From NCBI GenBank assembly GCA_905233135.1, contig CAJOCQ010000002.1, forward strand, positions 1 through 64,000: a DNA stretch of 64,000 bases. The letters are read 5' to 3'. This DNA is from an uncultured Selenomonadaceae bacterium. GTDB taxonomy: Bacteria > Bacillota > Negativicutes > Selenomonadales > Selenomonadaceae. This document shows positions 41,916-51,234 of this stretch, piece after piece (positions within the stretch are counted from its first letter, which is position 1; every line of letters begins with the position of its first letter). The notes under the pieces are model-generated. The model was not told the origin of the DNA. It did no database searches and was given only the letters and a program-made list of their open reading frames with translations. Made by a program: the position numbers and the translations under genes.

Positions 41916-44492
41916 ATGCTAAGTAAATTTTTAAATAAAGCGCGGCAAAAGGGGCAATCAATGATTTTTCTTGCTGCCGCTTTGCCGTTGCTTTTTATGT
42001 TTATTGGGGCGTCGGCAGATTTCGGCTGGATGTATTTCAATCAATCCCGCCTGCAAAACGCGGCAGACGCGGCAGTTACTGCGGGCGCAAAAGTACTTAT
42101 CGGCGATGAACAGAGCGTTTCAGATTATACCTATGTTACTTTTGTTTCAAACACTGAAGCGGGACTTTTGGAAATGATGGAAAGTGATACCCGCCCGAAC
42201 AACAGACCAACTGACGCAGGCGACTTAGTTGCCGCGCAGTACGTTGCAAAAAATTTATCCAAAGAAAATGTCGGCACTTACAACGGCACTTGGGCTTATG
42301 TTGACGCAAGCAAAAAAAGCGGCAGAAAAATTACTTTGCTGCAAGCTGACGCCTGGAATAATAATAACGATGTTAATTTTGAAAGTGCTTTATACGGTAC
42401 GGACGACGCAGATTATAAATCCCTTTATTACGTTGTAACACTTGAAGAGCCGCTTTATCATTTGTTCAGCATTATGGATAATCTCGGCTTTGAAAATCTT
42501 AATACAAAAGTTATGGCGGTTGCAAAAATTACTCATAACATTCAACGTTTGCCCGAAAATGCAGACGGTACGCAATATGTACACGGTCCGAGCCTTTATG
42601 TTCAAATGAAAGCAAAAGAACGCGCAGAAACTTATGTTGACTGGGATATTATCAAAAAAGCGCACGGCGGCAACACTGCCGCAGATAACCGCAGCGTTAT
42701 TACTGCAGGCGCGTTTTATGACGACGGGCAAACTTACAACGGCGGCAAAACTTACCGCACTGAATTAGCTATACTTGACGGTTACGGAATGTCTTTCGGC
42801 AAAAACTACGTCGACCAAAATACAGGTATTCACCAATATGAATGGGACGACCTTTTCATTGACTTTCAAGGCGAAATGCAAGGTATGAGCGATTATATGG
42901 ATATTGATATGGCTGATATAGTTGTTGGTCCCGATGCAGATAAAAGCCAAAAATATAATACCATTATGTGGGACTACGCTATTAAAGGTTACAGCGGCGA
43001 CGCCGGCGACGGCAACAAAGGCGACTACAGAGGCAATCAACCAGAATATGAATTCAGAGTCCATTACCCAATTAATATCAGCGGGCTTTACCCCGTGCGT
43101 ACCGATAAAGGCAAAATTGCGCCTGACCCAATTTACGCCTTCATTGAAAGAGAACCTGTCAGAAAGAGCGGCAGTTATAAAACTTATGACAAAGAAGATA
43201 ATGACGTTTGGTTGAGCGGGCGTAGCAATATGAGCTCCGTTCGTCAAATTATTATCAACAACAAAATTGATAATTATACCAACGCAGACGCTAACCGCCC
43301 GATTATTTTCTTCTATGAAGGTCCCGAACCTTTCAGCGATGACGATAAAAACATTGACGTTGATAAAGGCAAAATGTCCAGCTCCTATAACGGCACAACT
43401 TATATTGGCATAAGACGTTATCAGCCGATTATTTTAAATCTTTATGCAGACTTCAGGGGAATTTTATTTGCGCCGAAAACTCCTGTTGCAATTAACGGCA
43501 ACGGTTACAACTTTGAAGGCTTTGTTGTTGCCTCCGATTATGTTAAATTAATGCAAGAAAGTGATTATGTTAAAATTTATTACGACGGCAAAGAATGTTA
43601 CGCCAAAAAAGAAGATTTAAGCACCGCAAAGCATAAAATTCTTGAAGTCGAATTTAGCGGCAAAAAATATTACGTAAATGAAGCAAATACCCGCAAAACT
43701 TATCACCGTTACCAATACCAATATGAAGTTACAGGCAACGACGGTACTTGTTACGTCAACAACATTTACAATTTAATTGACCACAAAGAATATACTATCG
43801 ACGATAACTACACCAAAGTTTATTATTGGGGACATCCTTATTATATGTTGAAAACTGACCTTTCTGAAACGAAGACAAATCCCAACTACACCGTAAAACT
43901 TAGCGACGGTTCAAAGCGTTATTTTGACGATATGAAAAAACTTTATCCCTTCGCCGAATACAGCGACGTTGAAGTTACCGATACTCAAGGTACAAAATAT
44001 TACATTCCGCGCGGTGCCATTATTTACAAAGTTACTGAAGAAAAAGTTGCTTACAGCGGCTCTCAAAGCAGAAAAGCAACCGTTTTCTCACCTGACGAAA
44101 AAACCGGCAGCAAAAGCGAAATTAACGAAGACCGCACTTGGATAATAACCAGATTCAAGGACAACAAAGGACACGAAAACCCGCTCTTTGTTGATTTTCA
44201 CGGCAACGTCCAATACGGCGATTCCATTACGCCTAATGTTGCACTTGCCGAAGGTTTCACAAAAAATGACCCCGCCGTTACCTACAAATATAACGACCAA
44301 GAATTTAATACTTCGGACGACTTTACTTTTGCAGGAAATCCCTTCAATCTCGGCAAAGTGAAATATAATTCTTTCTACTGCGTCAGCCTTGTTGACTATA
44401 CCTACCTTGCAAAGAGTGAATTTACAAACAAAGAATCAGAAGTTGCTACTGACGCTTTCTACCTTACGCCACGTTCCAAACACATTGACTAA
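41916..44492 (+). CDS. TadG-like pilus locus protein
   Basis: 858 residues, ATG 41916 behind GGAGGG. The N-terminus (KGQSMIFLAAALPLLFMFIGA then DFGWMYFNQSRLQNAADAAVTAG) is the TadE/G-like Tad domain with one membrane segment. The large exported remainder is Tyr-rich. Between about residues 540 and 710 it has four related units marked by YYDGKECYAKKEDL, KYYVNEANTRKTY, YYWGHPYYMLKTDL and KYYIPRGA. It faces the divergent-converging tad operon and may act as a minor pilin or adhesin. Confidence 0.75.
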   Translation: MLSKFLNKARQKGQSMIFLAAALPLLFMFIGASADFGWMYFNQSRLQNAADAAVTAGAKVLIGDEQSVSDYTYVTFVSNTEAGLLEMMESDTRPNNRPTDAGDLVAAQYVAKNLSKENVGTYNGTWAYVDASKKSGRKITLLQADAWNNNNDVNFESALYGTDDADYKSLYYVVTLEEPLYHLFSIMDNLGFENLNTKVMAVAKITHNIQRLPENADGTQYVHGPSLYVQMKAKERAETYVDWDIIKKAHGGNTAADNRSVITAGAFYDDGQTYNGGKTYRTELAILDGYGMSFGKNYVDQNTGIHQYEWDDLFIDFQGEMQGMSDYMDIDMADIVVGPDADKSQKYNTIMWDYAIKGYSGDAGDGNKGDYRGNQPEYEFRVHYPINISGLYPVRTDKGKIAPDPIYAFIEREPVRKSGSYKTYDKEDNDVWLSGRSNMSSVRQIIINNKIDNYTNADANRPIIFFYEGPEPFSDDDKNIDVDKGKMSSSYNGTTYIGIRRYQPIILNLYADFRGILFAPKTPVAINGNGYNFEGFVVASDYVKLMQESDYVKIYYDGKECYAKKEDLSTAKHKILEVEFSGKKYYVNEANTRKTYHRYQYQYEVTGNDGTCYVNNIYNLIDHKEYTIDDNYTKVYYWGHPYYMLKTDLSETKTNPNYTVKLSDGSKRYFDDMKKLYPFAEYSDVEVTDTQGTKYYIPRGAIIYKVTEEKVAYSGSQSRKATVFSPDEKTGSKSEINEDRTWIITRFKDNKGHENPLFVDFHGNVQYGDSITPNVALAEGFTKNDPAVTYKYNDQEFNTSDDFTFAGNPFNLGKVKYNSFYCVSLVDYTYLAKSEFTNKESEVATDAFYLTPRSKHID

Positions 44493-44503
44493 CTTTTAAA
44501 GCG

Positions 44504-44535
44504 GCGTCCTGCCAAATTGGCGGGGCGTTTTTTTT
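44504..44535 (+). terminator. Terminator of the TadG-like gene
   Basis: Stem CGTCCTGCC / GGCGGGGCG with mismatches around AAATT, followed by a long T-run. Confidence 0.8.
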
Positions 44536-44718
44536 ATTGCTTGAAGCTTTTTATAAATTAATTTTTCACAAGCTCAAATTTGCGCAAAAATAGCCGTAAC
44601 GGCATTTTAATTTTTTCTTGAGAAAATATCGTAAAAAAGTTTGAAGGCGGCTTAACGTTAAAATTTGACGCTTTAAAATCGATATTGGAAGTTGCAGGAG
44701 AAAAATTTTGCCAACAAA

Positions 44719-44746
44719 AAAAGCCGCCGAAAATTTTCAGCGGCTT
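44719..44746 (-). terminator. Terminator of the tad operon
   Basis: On the minus strand AAGCCGC (44746-44740) pairs with GCGGCTT and runs into seven Ts, 15 bases after tadC. Confidence 0.8.
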
Positions 44747-44760
44747 CAAATTTTCCAAAA

Positions 44761-45729
44761 TTACTGCATAGCACCGAAACTTTTCATCATTGTCATAATT
44801 GACGGCATTAAAAGTACGATAAAAATTGACGGGAAAATAAACATTACCATCGGGAAAATCATTTTGACGGGAGCTTTTAACGCCTCCGCGCGGATATATT
44901 GGCGGCGGCGTTCGCGCATATTTTCTGCTTGCGTTGCCAAAGTCTGCGCCATACTTGTTCCCAATTTTTCCGCTTGTATTACTGAAGTTGTAAACAAATA
45001 AATTTCTTCGACGTCGCAACGTTTCGCCATTTGCGCCAATGCATATTGCTTTGTCATTCCAAATCTTACGTCTTCTTGCATATGTTTAAATTCTTCCGAA
45101 AGTTCGCCTTTCATTCGCACTGTAATTTTTGCAACCGAAGCGTCGAATGAAAGTCCCGCTTGTACGCTGACGCATAACAAATCAAGAAATTCGGGCAGTT
45201 GACGCTTTAAAAGTTTTTGACGCGCGGCGATTTTTTGATTTAATAAAATGAACGGGAAGAACGCGCCGAAAACGCCGCCCGCTACCATAATTAAAAATTG
45301 CTGTGTAACAAAATAATTAGTCCTTTGTGCCACGAAAAAACCTACGCCCGTAAAAAATGCAACCGATATTGCCCAAAAAGCTGCAACGCGCTGTACGCTC
45401 CAAATATTTTGCTTGCCTGCGCGAAATATTCGATTTTCCAACATTGTCACAATAGCTGACGGTGTAAACGAATGAAAAAAATCTATCGTACTTTCAACCT
45501 TCGGCTTGATAATTCTGAAGTAGAAAGATTTTTTTTCCTTCGGGTCATGCACTTTAACTTTTTTTGTATTTTTTGCAGAGCCTGCGCGTTCGCGTTCTTT
45601 TTCCGCAGTTTCCATCATTGTAAGGATTCTTTTGCGAACTTTAGATTCGGGCGTTTGACGCATATAAAAAAGTGCAAAAAATATCCCCATCCATAAAAGA
45701 CTGCCAATAAGTGCAAGTGTAAAAGCCAC
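44761..45729 (-). CDS. tadC: Tad pilus inner-membrane protein TadC
   Basis: 322 residues from ATG 45729. T2SS-F domain protein with membrane segments at both ends and in the middle (AFWAISVAFFTGVGFFV, LIMVAGGVFGAFFPFILL, and MIFPMVMFIFPSIFIVLLM). The conserved segment between them includes PEFLDLLCVSVQAGLSFDASV and MAQTLATQAENMRERRR. It forms the pilus base with TadB. Last gene of the group; a terminator follows. Confidence 0.9.
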   Translation of the reverse strand: MAFTLALIGSLLWMGIFFALFYMRQTPESKVRKRILTMMETAEKERERAGSAKNTKKVKVHDPKEKKSFYFRIIKPKVESTIDFFHSFTPSAIVTMLENRIFRAGKQNIWSVQRVAAFWAISVAFFTGVGFFVAQRTNYFVTQQFLIMVAGGVFGAFFPFILLNQKIAARQKLLKRQLPEFLDLLCVSVQAGLSFDASVAKITVRMKGELSEEFKHMQEDVRFGMTKQYALAQMAKRCDVEEIYLFTTSVIQAEKLGTSMAQTLATQAENMRERRRQYIRAEALKAPVKMIFPMVMFIFPSIFIVLLMPSIMTMMKSFGAMQ

Positions 45730-45787
45730 GTTATCACGCTCCTTTAAAAAAATTAGGGATTGGAAAAAATTTCCCGTTCCCTAATTT

Positions 45788-47266
45788 TTAATCATCTTCC
45801 AAATCAGGCATATCAACGCCATTCATTCTGAATTTGTCGATAAACAGCGGCTGCAAGCCCGAGCCTTCATAGTGTCCTACAGATTTTCCTTCGTCATTGA
45901 TATAATCTTGAACATAGCGGAATAAATCCTGCAAAATAATTGTGTCGCCTTCCATACCTTGAACTTCGGTAATATAAGTGATTTTTCTGCTGCCGTCACG
46001 AATACGGGATTGTTGGAGAATTAAATCAATAGCCGAAGAAATTTGAGTACGAATTGCGCGGACGGGCAATTCCATACCCGCCATTAAAACCATTGTTTCA
46101 AGACGTGCAACAACGTCGCGCGGGGTATTTGCGTGCGCGGTTGTCAAAGAGCCGTCGTGCCCTGTATTCATTGCTTGCAACATATCCAACGCTTCGCCCG
46201 AACGCACTTCGCCGACAATAATTCTGTCAGGGCGCATACGCAAGGCATTTCTAACCAAATCACGAATTGTAATTGCGCCTTTGCCTTCCATATTCGCCGG
46301 GCGCGCTTCCAATGTTACAACGTGCCGCTGTTGCAAGCGCAATTCCGCCGCGTCTTCAATGGTTACAATTCTTTCAGTTTCAGGAATAAATGACGACAAA
46401 ATATTTAACGTGGTAGTTTTACCCGAGCCCGTGCCGCCGCTAACCAAAATATTCAGCCGCGCCTTTACGCAAGCCTCAAGAAATCTTGCCATACTCGGAC
46501 TCAATGTGCCGAAGCCTACCAAATCTTGAACGCTTAAAGCTTTTTTCGCAAATTTACGAATTGTAACCGTTGCGCCGTTTAACGCAAGCGGCGGAATAAT
46601 TATATTGACGCGGGAACCGTCTTTTAAACGCGCGTCAACAAGCGGCGAAGATTCATCAACGCGCCGCCCCAACGGCGTCAAAATTTTTTCAATGATACTC
46701 ATTAAATGCGCTTCGTTGTGAAAGTGCGTATCTGTCAGCATTAACTTCCCTTTTTGTTCAACGAAAATATCGCGCGGACCGTTAATCATTATTTCAGTAA
46801 TTTTTTCGTCCTTCAAAAGCGGCTCCAACGGTCCGAGCCCCAAAAGTTCGTCGCAAATATCGTCAACAAGTTGGAAACGTTCGCCGCGCGTCAAAGAAAT
46901 ATTTATATTTTCGGCAATTTCCCTGTCAGTGTAGGCAGAAATAATTGTTTTAATTTGGTCGCGCGCGTTTTCGCCCTGCGAAATTAATAATTGTTCTTCG
47001 GGCGTCATTTCGTCAACAATTCTTTTATGAATCGACGTTCTCAAATCCTGCATACGATTTTCAACGTTATTCATTGCGGTATGACGCCCTGCGAATGCTG
47101 ACGCCTCAACCGGCTGATCTGCGCCCGTTGCTGTTTGAAGGCGGCTATGATATACCGGCGTTACTTTTTCTTCAACGACTCTTTTTCTGGGAGCGTCGGC
47201 AGAAGATCTTGACGCGGCTTCTTTTGCATTGGTTAAACGTTCCAACAATGATAATGATCTTGCCAT
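45788..47266 (-). CDS. tadA: Tad/Flp pilus assembly ATPase TadA (CpaF)
   Basis: 492 residues from ATG 47266. Secretion ATPase of the GspE superfamily: Walker A GGTGSGKTTTLN, Asp box ERIVTIEDAAEL, Walker B DRIIVGEVRSGEALD and His box GHDGSLTTAHA. The N-terminal 90 residues are poorly conserved and charged. It powers Flp pilus assembly on the cytoplasmic side of the TadB/TadC platform. Confidence 0.95.
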   Translation of the reverse strand: MARSLSLLERLTNAKEAASRSSADAPRKRVVEEKVTPVYHSRLQTATGADQPVEASAFAGRHTAMNNVENRMQDLRTSIHKRIVDEMTPEEQLLISQGENARDQIKTIISAYTDREIAENINISLTRGERFQLVDDICDELLGLGPLEPLLKDEKITEIMINGPRDIFVEQKGKLMLTDTHFHNEAHLMSIIEKILTPLGRRVDESSPLVDARLKDGSRVNIIIPPLALNGATVTIRKFAKKALSVQDLVGFGTLSPSMARFLEACVKARLNILVSGGTGSGKTTTLNILSSFIPETERIVTIEDAAELRLQQRHVVTLEARPANMEGKGAITIRDLVRNALRMRPDRIIVGEVRSGEALDMLQAMNTGHDGSLTTAHANTPRDVVARLETMVLMAGMELPVRAIRTQISSAIDLILQQSRIRDGSRKITYITEVQGMEGDTIILQDLFRYVQDYINDEGKSVGHYEGSGLQPLFIDKFRMNGVDMPDLEDD

Positions 47267-47281
47267 TTAATCAACTCCCCG

Positions 47282-47752
47282 TCATTGATAAATAATCATA
47301 GATTTTTCTAACGCCATTCTGAAAGTTATCGGCTTTAAATCGCTTGGCAAAACTCCCCATTCTGCCAAAAGCCCGCCTGCCTGTTTATCCAAATGCAAAT
47401 TGATTGTAACTTCAACATCTGTAGCGTTGGTTGCCGTATCTTGCGTTGAAGTACCGTTATAAAAAATTACGCTCCAAATTGGAATATAAAGGCTTGTCAT
47501 CGGCGTTGCGTATTTTGCCAAAGTAGCTGCATCTTGAGTTCTTATCGAATTAACGATACTGTTTCTCAAATATGCGGCGTTTGATTCTGTTCCTGCTTGG
47601 AGGGAAATATCACGGGCAGCGTCGCGCGCGGCGTTGTTGTATTGCGTGTAATCCAAGAAAAGCGCGCCAAGATAAATTATCGCTATGCTGAGCGCAATTA
47701 AGAACGGCACAATAATTGCAAATTCTACAAGCCCCTGCCCTTTTTCTTTCAT
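47282..47752 (-). CDS. tadE: TadE-like pseudopilin
   Basis: 156 residues from ATG 47752 behind GGTGGTGA. The start KEKGQGLVEFAIIVPFLIAL has the TadE pattern: a short leader, a Gly before the cut, a Glu five residues later and one hydrophobic helix. The mature domain is small and beta-rich. It is processed by a prepilin peptidase that is not encoded in this window. It sits between flp and tadA. Confidence 0.88.
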   Translation of the reverse strand: MKEKGQGLVEFAIIVPFLIALSIAIIYLGALFLDYTQYNNAARDAARDISLQAGTESNAAYLRNSIVNSIRTQDAATLAKYATPMTSLYIPIWSVIFYNGTSTQDTATNATDVEVTINLHLDKQAGGLLAEWGVLPSDLKPITFRMALEKSMIIYQ

Positions 47753-47769
47753 AAAATCACCACCTTACC

Positions 47770-47800
47770 AAAAAAGCCCCCTACAAAACATAGGAGGCTC
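47770..47800 (-). terminator. Terminator after the flp pilin gene
   Basis: On the minus strand GCCTCCTA pairs with TAGGGGGC (one mismatch) and is followed by TTTTTT. It would reduce reading into tadE and so keep pilin mRNA in excess. Confidence 0.7.
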
Positions 47801-47857
47801 GGTTTTTATAAGAACTACCAAATTTTTTTAGATTTAAATTAAGAATACTGGATTAAA

Positions 47858-48127
47858 TCAGGTGGTGGTGGGGGTGGTGGTGTTGCCGCTGCCGCCACCG
47901 CCGTTGTTATTGGTATTGCTACCAATACCATCAATTGCAGTATTGGCTTTACCATATGCATTACTGATAGTACCTTGAAGACCTGCGTTTTTATTGCTGC
48001 CGTAGAAAACAGCAACTGCGACAACAGCAACAACTGCAAGAATAATTGCGTATTCAGTCATACCTTGACCTTTTTCAGAGAGTTTCTCCTGCAATTTTGC
48101 TTTGAGGTCATAAATGAATTTTAACAT
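47858..48127 (-). CDS. flp: Flp-type major pilin
   Basis: 89 residues from ATG 48127; AAAGGGA is ten bases away, and the in-frame ATG nine bases upstream is too close to it. The leader ends at KGQG, followed by the pilin helix MTEYAIILAVVAVVAVAVFY, with Glu at +5-like position. The mature part is short and ends in a low-complexity Asn/Gly/Thr tail (SNTNNNGGGGSGNTTTP). It forms the Flp pilus filament. It has its own promoter and a terminator on each side. Confidence 0.9.
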   Translation of the reverse strand: MLKFIYDLKAKLQEKLSEKGQGMTEYAIILAVVAVVAVAVFYGSNKNAGLQGTISNAYGKANTAIDGIGSNTNNNGGGGSGNTTTPTTT

Positions 48128-48161
48128 AATAACCATCCCTTTCTTGACTAGCCGTCAATTA

Positions 48162-48203
48162 ATTCACAAATTAACAGGCATAACTCGCTTGTTAGCTGTG
48201 AAT
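48162..48203 (-). promoter_or_regulatory. Hairpin in the flp leader
   Basis: ATTCACA (48162-48168) pairs with TGTGAAT (48197-48203), and TAACA (48172-48176) with TGTTA (48190-48194), giving a stable two-part stem 35 bases before the pilin ATG. Might stabilise the pilin mRNA or bind a regulator. Confidence 0.5.
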
Positions 48204-48226
48204 CATTCCTTAATTCACCATAATTA

Positions 48227-48254
48227 ATTTTACTAATTTTTTATAATTTGTCAA
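48227..48254 (-). promoter_or_regulatory. Own sigma-70 promoter of flp
   Basis: Minus-strand TTGACA (48254-48249), 16-bp spacer, TAAAAT (48232-48227), in the gap between tadB and flp. Confidence 0.65.
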
Positions 48255-48286
48255 GAAAAATTTTATTCATTCAACTTTCACGTTGT

Positions 48287-49249
48287 TTAAACGTCAATAT
48301 CAACAATTTTCATAATTACGAAGTAGCCGATAATTTCCATAACAACCGCTGCGGCTACTGCCATTTTTCCAATAGGTTCTGTAAAAAGTTGCATAAAGCT
48401 GTCATGAGCAAGCGTAAACATTGCAAGCCCTGCGGCAACCGGCAAGCCCAAAAGTACCATTGCGGACATTCTGCCTTGCGAAGTAACAGAAACAATTTCG
48501 CGGCGCATTCTGATTCTTTCCATAATTGTACCGCTTATGCTGTCAAGAATTTGTGCAAGGTTGCCGCCGACTTCGCGCTGAATTAAAACCGCCGTAACCG
48601 CCAATTCAAAATCTGAACTGCCGATTCTTCTGTTGGCGTCTTCCAAAACTTCTTCGAGCGGCATCCCCATTGCAATTTGTTGGTACATTTCAGTAAATTC
48701 TTCGCCGATTGGCGGCTCCATTTCCTTTGAAATAACTTCGATTGTTTGTTGGAAACTGTAACCTGCGCGAAGAGCATTTGAAATTGTAATTAAGCTTGTG
48801 CCGAGTTGTTCGGTAAATTCGCCCAAACGTCTTTTTGAAAGAGTCAAAACGCCAAACCAAAAAACAGCGGGAACAAGTGCAACTGCGCCTTGTGCAAAAA
48901 CACGATTCAACGTCCAGAAATATACAAGAATACCTACGACAATCATTGCCAAAATATTTAAAACAATGTATTCGCCGCCGAGCAGTTGAATCCCCGCACT
49001 GCGCAATTTGTATTCAATAGACTGCGCAAAATTTCTTTCAACAAGCGGCTTTGCAAGTCTTTGAATGAAAAGCCGAAAACGTGTAGCAAGGTCTTGAGGA
49101 GCATTTGGCTTTCTAACTACAGGGTCAACGTTATGGCGGCGCATTCTGTAAAAAATATCCAAACTGCGCTTATTTTTAAAAGCCATAAGCAGAAAAATTA
49201 CCAAAAAAAATGTTGCAAAAGCAACCAGCATGGCAATAAATAAAACCAT
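48287..49249 (-). CDS. tadB: Tad pilus inner-membrane protein TadB
   Basis: 320 residues from ATG 49249. T2SS-F domain protein paralogous to TadC. Membrane segments: the N-terminal ATFFLVIFLLMAF, a middle pair (VLNILAMIVVGILVYFW, VALVPAVFWFGVLTL) and the C-terminal pair. The conserved signature LGTSLITISNALRAGYSFQQ and QREVGGNLAQILDSIS are present. Forms the platform with TadC. Confidence 0.9.
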   Translation of the reverse strand: MVLFIAMLVAFATFFLVIFLLMAFKNKRSLDIFYRMRRHNVDPVVRKPNAPQDLATRFRLFIQRLAKPLVERNFAQSIEYKLRSAGIQLLGGEYIVLNILAMIVVGILVYFWTLNRVFAQGAVALVPAVFWFGVLTLSKRRLGEFTEQLGTSLITISNALRAGYSFQQTIEVISKEMEPPIGEEFTEMYQQIAMGMPLEEVLEDANRRIGSSDFELAVTAVLIQREVGGNLAQILDSISGTIMERIRMRREIVSVTSQGRMSAMVLLGLPVAAGLAMFTLAHDSFMQLFTEPIGKMAVAAAVVMEIIGYFVIMKIVDIDV

Positions 49250-49252
49250 ACG

Positions 49253-50359
49253 CTACAACTCCCCCGAAATAATTTTTTCCGATAACATTTCAATATTTTG
49301 GTTTAACTGCGAATCGAGCGGCACGCCGTATAAAATTCTGCCGCTGTTCGCAACCGAAACCAAATTGTATTCGTTGGGGAAAATCGCCGTTACGGGGTAA
49401 CCGAGTTTCAATTCAAGCTTGAATCTTTCTTCTTCGGTGCAGGGATTAACGCGCGTAAAAATCGGATAATCGAATTTATTTTTGCGCCCTCTTTCGCGCA
49501 GAATATCCATAGTTCGCCGCATATGGTCAACTTCCAAGCCGGTATTAATCATTGCAATAACAAAATTTGTATCTGCGAAGTTGCTGACATCAAGCGAAAT
49601 CGGGTTAAATCCTGCGGGCAAATCTATAAACAAATATCTGAAAACGTGCCCCGCCATACGAATTACATCAATAAAATTGTTTGTTTCTACAAGCTCGGCG
49701 TATTCGGGACGGTCGGGACTCGCCAACATCCAAAGATTATCTTGAATGTTATGAAAATACGGCGCGAAGGCAACGGGCGTCAATAATTTTATATCGTGCG
49801 TTGCGTCAACAACCGTATGACGCGGCTCAATGTCAAAGAAAATCGGCAAGTCGCCAAATTGTAAATCGCCGTCAATCAGTGCAACGCTTTCATTGGTTTT
49901 TTTTGCAATGTCAATAGCCAACATTGCGGCTAAAGTTGTACGCCCCGAACGCCCTTTTGGGCTGAAAAAAGAAATGACGCGCGAAGGTTCACGCTTGCCG
50001 CGCTTTACTGAAAGATTAATTGTTTCAAGCAGTTCTTCAGGCTTGAAAGGTTTTAACACGGAGCCTGTAACGTGCGCTTTTTGCGCTTGAAATGCAATAT
50101 CCGCGTCCCAAGCAGACATAGTTGCAATAATTTCAGCTTTTGGGAAAAGGTCAATAAACGCCGGCAACATTTCCAAAAGTTCTTCAGATTCAACGTCAAT
50201 CAAAAATAAATTCGGGTTGTAAATGTGACTTTGCCCCAACGCCGAATCTGCGTCAAAATATGTTGACAATAATTCAAAGTCTTTGGAACGTTTAAGCGTG
50301 GTGGAAATTTCTTCAGCCATTCGCCTGTCAGTTTCAACTACAATAGTTTTGTACCTCAA
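49253..50359 (-). CDS. tadZ: CpaE/TadZ-like ATPase, receiver plus MinD fold
   Basis: 368 residues from TTG 50359 behind GGTGA. Residues 1-125 are a receiver-like domain (NLFLIDVES, D55), the rest is a MinD/ParA ATPase (SPKGRSGRTTLAAM then VALIDGDLQFGDLP). The deviant Walker A keeps the signature Lys of KGR but has Arg instead of the usual GKT Lys. TadZ/CpaE places the pilus machine at the pole or membrane. Adjacent and paralogous to the next upstream gene. Confidence 0.88.
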   Translation of the reverse strand: MRYKTIVVETDRRMAEEISTTLKRSKDFELLSTYFDADSALGQSHIYNPNLFLIDVESEELLEMLPAFIDLFPKAEIIATMSAWDADIAFQAQKAHVTGSVLKPFKPEELLETINLSVKRGKREPSRVISFFSPKGRSGRTTLAAMLAIDIAKKTNESVALIDGDLQFGDLPIFFDIEPRHTVVDATHDIKLLTPVAFAPYFHNIQDNLWMLASPDRPEYAELVETNNFIDVIRMAGHVFRYLFIDLPAGFNPISLDVSNFADTNFVIAMINTGLEVDHMRRTMDILRERGRKNKFDYPIFTRVNPCTEEERFKLELKLGYPVTAIFPNEYNLVSVANSGRILYGVPLDSQLNQNIEMLSEKIISGEL

Positions 50360-50373
50360 AAAAAATCACCGCC

Positions 50374-51216
50374 TTAACCGAAAAATTTACCGAAAATTTT
50401 TTGGAAAAATCCCTTTTTCTCTTCGGCAGCAGGAGTTTCTTCTTCAACGTGTTTGTTGGTGTATTTTGCGGCGAGGTCAATGAAACTTTTTGTAATTGCG
50501 GCGTCGGGCGAAGAAAAAATCAGCGGCACGCCTTCACGAATAGATTTATTGATTGAAGGGAAGTCGTTGGGCAGCTGATGATAAAATTTAGTGCCGATAA
50601 GCCTTTCAACGTCTTGCCCCGTGATTAATTTTTGAGAATTGGAGCGGTTTTCCACAAGGCGAATTTTACTTTCTTCATACTCAAATCTGATTAAAGTATC
50701 ATAACCGATTTTGAAATTTTTGACGGAAGGAAGAAAATCGACAACGCCGAGAAAATTAATAATCGTGCTCAAATCTAAAACGGCAAGATTTAAAGCACTG
50801 AAAGCCGCGTTTAAATCGATAACAACAAAATCAAACCATTTCAAAGAATTTACAATGTGTTCAACAACGGGAATTTCAATTCCGTAAGCGTCGAAAATGA
50901 AAGGCGGGCGCGCCAGTACGAAAAATTCAACGCCTTTACCGTCTGAATTTTTGTAGCTGTATTCGGTCAAATAACTTAAAACGTCAAAATCTTCTTCTTC
51001 GTTTTCGAGGGCTATTTGTGCGTCTGTAATTGTAACTTTCGGCTTAAGTTTTAAATAAGTTGCAATGTCGCCAAATTGTAAATCCAAATCCACCAAGCAA
51101 ACGGCGTAACCTTCATTAGCCAGCCCTGCCGCCAAATTAATTGCGGTAACAGTTTTGCCGTTGCCGGAGCTTGTGCTGAAAATGCTGATTATGACACTGT
51201 TGCGCCCTTCTGCCAT
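50374..51216 (-). CDS. Second MinD/TadZ-like ATPase
   Basis: 280 residues from ATG 51216. It lacks the receiver domain and starts directly with the ATPase: FSTSSGNGKTVTAINLAAGL, VDLDLQFGDIA and FVVIDLNAAFSALN. Its Walker A has the GKT lysine but Ser instead of the signature Lys, the reverse of its neighbour. The C-terminus (EEKKGFFQKIFGKFF) is amphipathic and might bind membrane, as in MinD. Probably a partner of the neighbouring TadZ. Confidence 0.82.
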   Translation of the reverse strand: MAEGRNSVIISIFSTSSGNGKTVTAINLAAGLANEGYAVCLVDLDLQFGDIATYLKLKPKVTITDAQIALENEEEDFDVLSYLTEYSYKNSDGKGVEFFVLARPPFIFDAYGIEIPVVEHIVNSLKWFDFVVIDLNAAFSALNLAVLDLSTIINFLGVVDFLPSVKNFKIGYDTLIRFEYEESKIRLVENRSNSQKLITGQDVERLIGTKFYHQLPNDFPSINKSIREGVPLIFSSPDAAITKSFIDLAAKYTNKHVEEETPAAEEKKGFFQKIFGKFFG

Positions 51217-51234
51217 AAAAATTTCGCCTCCCTT

